Shown: positions 60,498 through 64,000 of the stretch, in pieces
Position numbering within the stretch: position 1 is the stretch's first letter
Layout of the letters: each line of letters opens with the position of its first letter
DNA from: JANWWM01 sp046292465
GTDB lineage: Bacteria; Bacteroidota; Chlorobiia; Chlorobiales; Thermochlorobacteraceae
Reading direction: 5' to 3'
DNA length: 64,000 nt
Assembly: GCA_046292465.1 (NCBI GenBank)
Contig: JBKBRB010000001.1
Coordinates: 248,001 to 312,000 of the forward strand
Notes under the pieces: model-generated
Told to the model about the DNA's origin: nothing
The model's input: only the letters and a program-made list of their open reading frames with translations
The model's database searches: none
Position numbers and translations under genes: made by a program

Positions 60498-61420
60498 TTC
60501 AATACGACAGCCGATTATGGTTTTCTTTTCTGTTCGATTTTCGGGCAGGGCAAATTCGTCGCCTCTTGCCAAGCATGTTGGTGATGGCGACGTTCACCGC
60601 AGTGGTGTGTTATCTCGATTTCATAAAAGGGCTCTACAAAATTGAGATTCCGCTCACAGTGCATACCTTGATGGGCGTGGTGCTGGGGCTGGTGCTAGTC
60701 TTTCGCACAAACACCGCATATGAACGCTGGTGGGAAGGACGAAAACTCTTCGGCGCGCTCGTAAACTCCGCTCGCAATCTCGCCATTAAACTCGATGCGT
60801 ATTTAGACCCATCATCTCTTGAAGCGCGACACGCTTTTGCATCATGCATTTCGGCTTTTGCCATTCTTTTGCCAAAACACTTGCGCGACGAAATCAACGA
60901 TTCCGATTTGCAAATTCTCGATAACGCTTATCGCGACTCGGTTGCTGACGCGGCACACAAGCCGCTTGCAGTCGTGAAAATCATCACGAACCACGTTCAA
61001 ACGCTTCGTGCAGAAAACAAAATTGGCGCAGAGCAGTTTTTAGCCATTTCTCAAAACCTGAATGAACTCGTCGACGCGCTCGGCGGCATGGAACGCATCA
61101 AAAAAACGCCGATTCCGTTTTCATACGCAATGCTCATCAAACGCTTTATTGCAGGATACGTCTTGTCGCTACCGTTTGGACTGATTCACGACTTCGGTTG
61201 GGCGGCGGTGGTCATTGTGCCGTTTATTTTCTATGTGATGGTCGGCATTGAGTTTATTGCCGAAAGAATTGAAAACCCATTCGGAAAAGATGAAGATGAC
61301 TTGCCGACGGACGATATTGCACAAAACATCGCGCGCAATGTCAAAGAAATTTTGCACTCGGCATATGGCGAACCGATTGAAGAAAAAATCGAGGGCGAAA
61401 TTTTTTCCGCAAAGAAGTGA
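60494..61420 (+). CDS. Bestrophin-family (YneE-like) membrane channel
   Basis: A 308-residue membrane protein of the bestrophin/UPF0187 family, anion channels with chloride or bicarbonate permeability. The family hallmarks are RRLLPSMLVMATFTAVV near the start, GVVLGLVLVFRTNTAYERWW (the conserved RTNTAYxRWWE segment) and PLPFGL-like SLPFGLIHDFGW with neck residues. Near the end is IENPFGKDEDDLPTD, the Ca-clasp-like acidic loop. ATG overlaps the carbonic anhydrase stop (ATGA, 60494-60497), so the two proteins are produced together, which suggests linked bicarbonate handling. Confidence 0.9.
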   Translation: MIQYDSRLWFSFLFDFRAGQIRRLLPSMLVMATFTAVVCYLDFIKGLYKIEIPLTVHTLMGVVLGLVLVFRTNTAYERWWEGRKLFGALVNSARNLAIKLDAYLDPSSLEARHAFASCISAFAILLPKHLRDEINDSDLQILDNAYRDSVADAAHKPLAVVKIITNHVQTLRAENKIGAEQFLAISQNLNELVDALGGMERIKKTPIPFSYAMLIKRFIAGYVLSLPFGLIHDFGWAAVVIVPFIFYVMVGIEFIAERIENPFGKDEDDLPTDDIAQNIARNVKEILHSAYGEPIEEKIEGEIFSAKK

Positions 61421-62736
61421 GTTCTTTTAAGAGACTTAAATTAGCGCGAACCTTTAATCACCAACTTGTGACGGCTTCTTCTGACACATCTCCCAAACAC
61501 GAATGGCTACTGCTCTTAGTCTTAGTTGCGGTTCAGTTCACACACATATTAGACTTTGTAATTATGATGCCGCTCGGACCGCAACTGATGCGCGTCTTCG
61601 AGATTTCTCCACAAGAGTTTGGATTCATCGTTTCCGCTTACACATTCAGCGCAGGCATTACAGGATTTTTAAGTGCCTTTTTCATCGATAAATTTGATAG
61701 ACGCACGGCACTCTTATTTCTCTATTCAGGCTTTACGATTGGCACATTTCTCTGCGGAATTGCGCCGACCTATCTCACGCTCATGCTTGCGCGTATTGTA
61801 GCAGGCGGATTTGGCGGCGTGCTCGGCGCGCTCATCTTCGCCGTCATTGGCGACTGCATTCCAGAAGAACGGCGTGGCGCGGCAACCGGCACCGTCATGA
61901 GTGCCTTCTCGATTGCCTCCGTTGCAGGCGTCCCGATTGGGCTGTATCTCGCCAATCACTTTGGGTGGCATTTTCCTTTTTTTATGCTCGCCGCGTTGAG
62001 TGCGATTGCACTTGCGCTTGCCTATAAAGAACTGCCCAGCATGCGCGGACATCTTCAAACGCATGCGTCCCATGAAACGCCATTAGAAGCCATTCAAAAA
62101 CTTTACGCGCTCGTCGCACATCCAAATCATCGAAACGCGCTCTTGTTGATGGTCGTCTTGATGGTGGGCGGATTTACCGTCATTCCTTACATCAGTCCAT
62201 ATTTCGTGGCGAATGTGGGCATGAGCGAATCCGAACTGCCGTTGATTTACTTTTTCGGCGGCGCGGCAACCATTTTTACCTCGCGCTTTGTTGGACATCT
62301 TGCGGATAGATTCGGCAAAGCCAAAGTCTTCACGCTCATGTCGCTCAGTTCAATGGTGGCGATTTATGCCATTACCAACGTGCCACAAGTGCCGCTCGTG
62401 CTTGCATTAGCAATTACGACGCTGTTTATGATTACGATGAATGGGCGATTAGTGCCGGCAGTTGCGCTTGTAACATCGAGCGTTGAACCAAAGTCGCGCG
62501 GAAGTTTTATGAGCATCAATTCATCGGCGCAACAACTTGCGTCAGGTGCATCGAGTTTTGTAGCAGGATTGATTGTCGGCAAAGCGACAGACGGCGCCAT
62601 GACGAACTATCATCTCGTTGGCTTGCTTGCCATCGGCGCAACGATTCTCTGCCTGTTTTTAGTTCAGCGCATTCGTCTGATTGAAGAGGTAGGAAAAGTG
62701 CCTGTTCAGGAGACGGCTCTCATCAAAGATGTATAA
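61417..62736 (+). CDS. MFS transporter (DHA1-type)
   Basis: A 439-residue major facilitator with twelve helices, starting with GTG in a 4-base overlap with the bestrophin stop. After a 20-residue polar leader comes LDFVIMMPLGPQLMRVF, and the DHA1 loop motif DRRTALLF follows helix 2. A GDCIPEERRGAATGTVMS segment marks the central loop side. Substrates of this group are drugs, sugars or amino acids; none can be inferred. Position in the operon could mean an anion or acid exchanger, but overlap alone does not prove this. Confidence 0.88.
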   Translation: MSSFKRLKLARTFNHQLVTASSDTSPKHEWLLLLVLVAVQFTHILDFVIMMPLGPQLMRVFEISPQEFGFIVSAYTFSAGITGFLSAFFIDKFDRRTALLFLYSGFTIGTFLCGIAPTYLTLMLARIVAGGFGGVLGALIFAVIGDCIPEERRGAATGTVMSAFSIASVAGVPIGLYLANHFGWHFPFFMLAALSAIALALAYKELPSMRGHLQTHASHETPLEAIQKLYALVAHPNHRNALLLMVVLMVGGFTVIPYISPYFVANVGMSESELPLIYFFGGAATIFTSRFVGHLADRFGKAKVFTLMSLSSMVAIYAITNVPQVPLVLALAITTLFMITMNGRLVPAVALVTSSVEPKSRGSFMSINSSAQQLASGASSFVAGLIVGKATDGAMTNYHLVGLLAIGATILCLFLVQRIRLIEEVGKVPVQETALIKDV

Positions 62737-62790
62737 TCATGTGCCGCATTCATCTGTCCCAATTTGCTCACTTCTTTCAAAGAGCATCTT

Positions 62791-63399
62791 TTATCGCTTT
62801 TCTATCAACGCCACACCTTCATCAAGTCGCTTTTGATTGAGATACTCGAGCAAAATTGTCGGCGGTTTCTTTCCAATCTTGACCAGTGCCAAAAGAATTT
62901 CATCGCCATTGAGAAATCGATAAACGATTTTTCCCGTTGATTCAGTAATCATTGACTCGAGGGCATATTGCGCACAGATGAGGCTATCGAGCCGTTTGAA
63001 CTGTTCGTCGGTTTTTTCATTGCCTTCAAAGACAACCTGCGCGAAATATAATCCAATAGAGTTGAGCGAATCGGCACGGACGGAATCGCCAAAGGCAAAC
63101 GCCCATGTGGCAACGCGCATGCCGTAAAGCGTGCCGCCTTTGAAATGGAGTTCGGGTGTTACGAATGTTTTTTCGTGCTGAGAATCCGTGCGAATGTTTT
63201 CGCGCGCAAGCATGGTTTGAACAATCGCGGTTTTGCGCGTTCCCCACTTGAAAAAGAGTTCTCCGCCAAATGCGCCCGGCAGTTCCTTTTTAGTCTCTTG
63301 CACTATCTCCACGTTGCGCGTTTTGCAGGCGGCGAGAATTTGCAAGAGCACTGTGAGCGTCAGGGCAAGTCGCGCCCAGCGAGCAAGCGTCGGGTTCAT
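62791..63399 (-). CDS. Unknown lipoprotein
   Basis: A 202-residue lipoprotein with signal MNPTLARWARLALTLTVLLQ and lipobox ILAAC. The mature part has mixed alpha/beta character, with GGELFFKWGTRKTAIVQTML and GKIVYRFLNGDEILLALVKI. I recognise no family. It lies 3 bases after the M28 peptidase stop, so both are probably cotranscribed, and it converges with the MFS gene. Confidence 0.72.
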   Translation of the reverse strand: MNPTLARWARLALTLTVLLQILAACKTRNVEIVQETKKELPGAFGGELFFKWGTRKTAIVQTMLARENIRTDSQHEKTFVTPELHFKGGTLYGMRVATWAFAFGDSVRADSLNSIGLYFAQVVFEGNEKTDEQFKRLDSLICAQYALESMITESTGKIVYRFLNGDEILLALVKIGKKPPTILLEYLNQKRLDEGVALIEKR

Positions 63400-63402
63400 C
63401 AG

Positions 63403-64000
63403 CTACTTTGCATAAAGTTTTTTTCCAACAGATTCATACTTATCGCCTGATTTCCACTGCGGTGCAGAAGGATTATCGGCAATGCGTCGCGCCGCGTGAA
63501 TAAAGGCTTTAACGAAGCGATGAAAATACGCAAAGTCAAAATTCTCGTCGGCTTGGTCGGCGGCTTGATGATAGAACTTGTTAATGGCATCATCGAAGGC
63601 GCGAAAGCCGGGACTGAAGGTCGGCGCAGGAATGCCCTTGCGCGCAAAACTGACGTTGTCGGAACGGTCAAAGAGATTTTGTTCAGGTGCAGGGTCTCGA
63701 ACAGCACCAAGCCCAAAGGCTTTGCATGCCTCGAGAATATCTGGCTCTGCGGTTGTGCGTTCTAATCCGATAACGGTTACAATGCTTGTATCGTTATAGC
63801 CTGCGCCGTCGATGTTAAGGTTAAACACGGTTTTATTCAGCGGCACAAGTGGGTGCTCCGCATAGTATTCGCTTCCTAAAAGTCCCATTTCCTCGCCCGT
63901 GCAAGCAAGCAGAAGAATACTTCGTTTAGGCGGGGCTTCGCGGAAGATGCGTGCGGCGCAAAGCAGGGCAGTTGTGCCCATCGCATTGTCGCGCGCGCCG
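63403..64000 (-). CDS. M28-family metallopeptidase, C-terminal part, partial
   Basis: The minus-strand frame is open to the window edge, so the start lies beyond 64000. The visible 198 residues include ARDNAMGTTALL (zinc-binding Asp), TGEEMGLLGSEYYAE (catalytic Glu and zinc-binding Glu), LNIDGAGYND (zinc-binding Asp), and DNVSFARKGIPAPTFS and FYHQAADQADENFDF with the last zinc His (YHQAAD). These match M28 aminopeptidases (dizinc), usually exported. It precedes the lipoprotein gene. Confidence 0.88.
   Translation of the reverse strand, partial: GARDNAMGTTALLCAARIFREAPPKRSILLLACTGEEMGLLGSEYYAEHPLVPLNKTVFNLNIDGAGYNDTSIVTVIGLERTTAEPDILEACKAFGLGAVRDPAPEQNLFDRSDNVSFARKGIPAPTFSPGFRAFDDAINKFYHQAADQADENFDFAYFHRFVKAFIHAARRIADNPSAPQWKSGDKYESVGKKLYAK

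Noticed and set aside
1..64000. CRISPR array, rRNA operon or large direct repeats
   Set aside because: No regularly spaced repeats and no rRNA sequence were seen on reading through both strands.

Overview
The window reads as a piece of a Gram-negative Bacteroidota/Chlorobiota-type chromosome; a Chloroherpeton/Thermochlorobacter-like green-sulfur relative is my best guess, but this is inference. Supporting signs are Kdo and lipid A genes (kdsB, an LpxH-type hydrolase), lipoproteins with Bacteroidota-like signals, long TrkH and DsbD proteins, a propeller-type sensor kinase, few Shine-Dalgarno sequences, and several promoter-like TAnnTTTG boxes. Leucine dehydrogenase, proline dehydrogenase, acetyl-CoA synthetase, PEP carboxylase and a GH57 glucanotransferase suggest amino-acid, acetate and glycogen use. 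Coding density is high, and most of the DNA has even composition except an AT-richer stretch near 39.0-41.2 kb.

Layout. 0-5.8 kb: end of a phosphohexomutase, HU-ruvX, miaB, an aldo/keto reductase, kdsB and proline dehydrogenase. 5.8-6.9 kb: a decayed restriction-modification system (methyltransferase with an in-frame amber codon, plus a collapsed HNH endonuclease). 7-17 kb: mutS2, an fmt-lpxH-semialdehyde dehydrogenase operon, acs, and the GH57 enzyme. 17-19.3 kb: a two-gene conserved unknown module, an EAL protein and a small NADP-binding oxidoreductase. 19.4-26 kb: ppc, a radical-SAM-like protein without its cluster cysteines, a DUF2887/Rpn-type nuclease and a DUF262-DUF1524-DUF5655 defence-like protein. 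26-36 kb: thiG, a membrane methyltransferase, an orphan LuxR domain, dsbD, trkH, a LiaF-like surface protein, nth, a PP1-like phosphatase and nusB.

36-43 kb: a NarL-type sensor kinase and its probable response regulator, separated by an AT-rich insert of small unknown genes behind a promoter/boxA-like leader; then leucine dehydrogenase. 43-51 kb: tRNA-Gln, rlmN, a DUF1499-like gene overlapping adk, a PdxH-like flavoprotein, a peptide-type solute-binding lipoprotein, a WD40 protein and a YqjD/YqjE/YqjK-like membrane operon. 51-56 kb: a Rieske protein, then a signalling block (PilJ-like sensor kinase, double-receiver regulator, TPR-GGDEF cyclase) and RlpA. 56-64 kb: bioY, an IscA-type protein, a coiled-coil lipoprotein, and a tight SulP - lipoprotein beta-carbonic anhydrase - bestrophin - MFS operon, followed by a lipoprotein and an M28 peptidase cut by the window edge.

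The most promising candidate systems are the SulP/carbonic anhydrase/bestrophin operon (possible bicarbonate handling at the envelope), the cysteine-less MqnC/MqnE-like protein next to ppc, and the small-gene island between kinase and regulator. No CRISPR array, insertion sequence or rRNA gene was seen.
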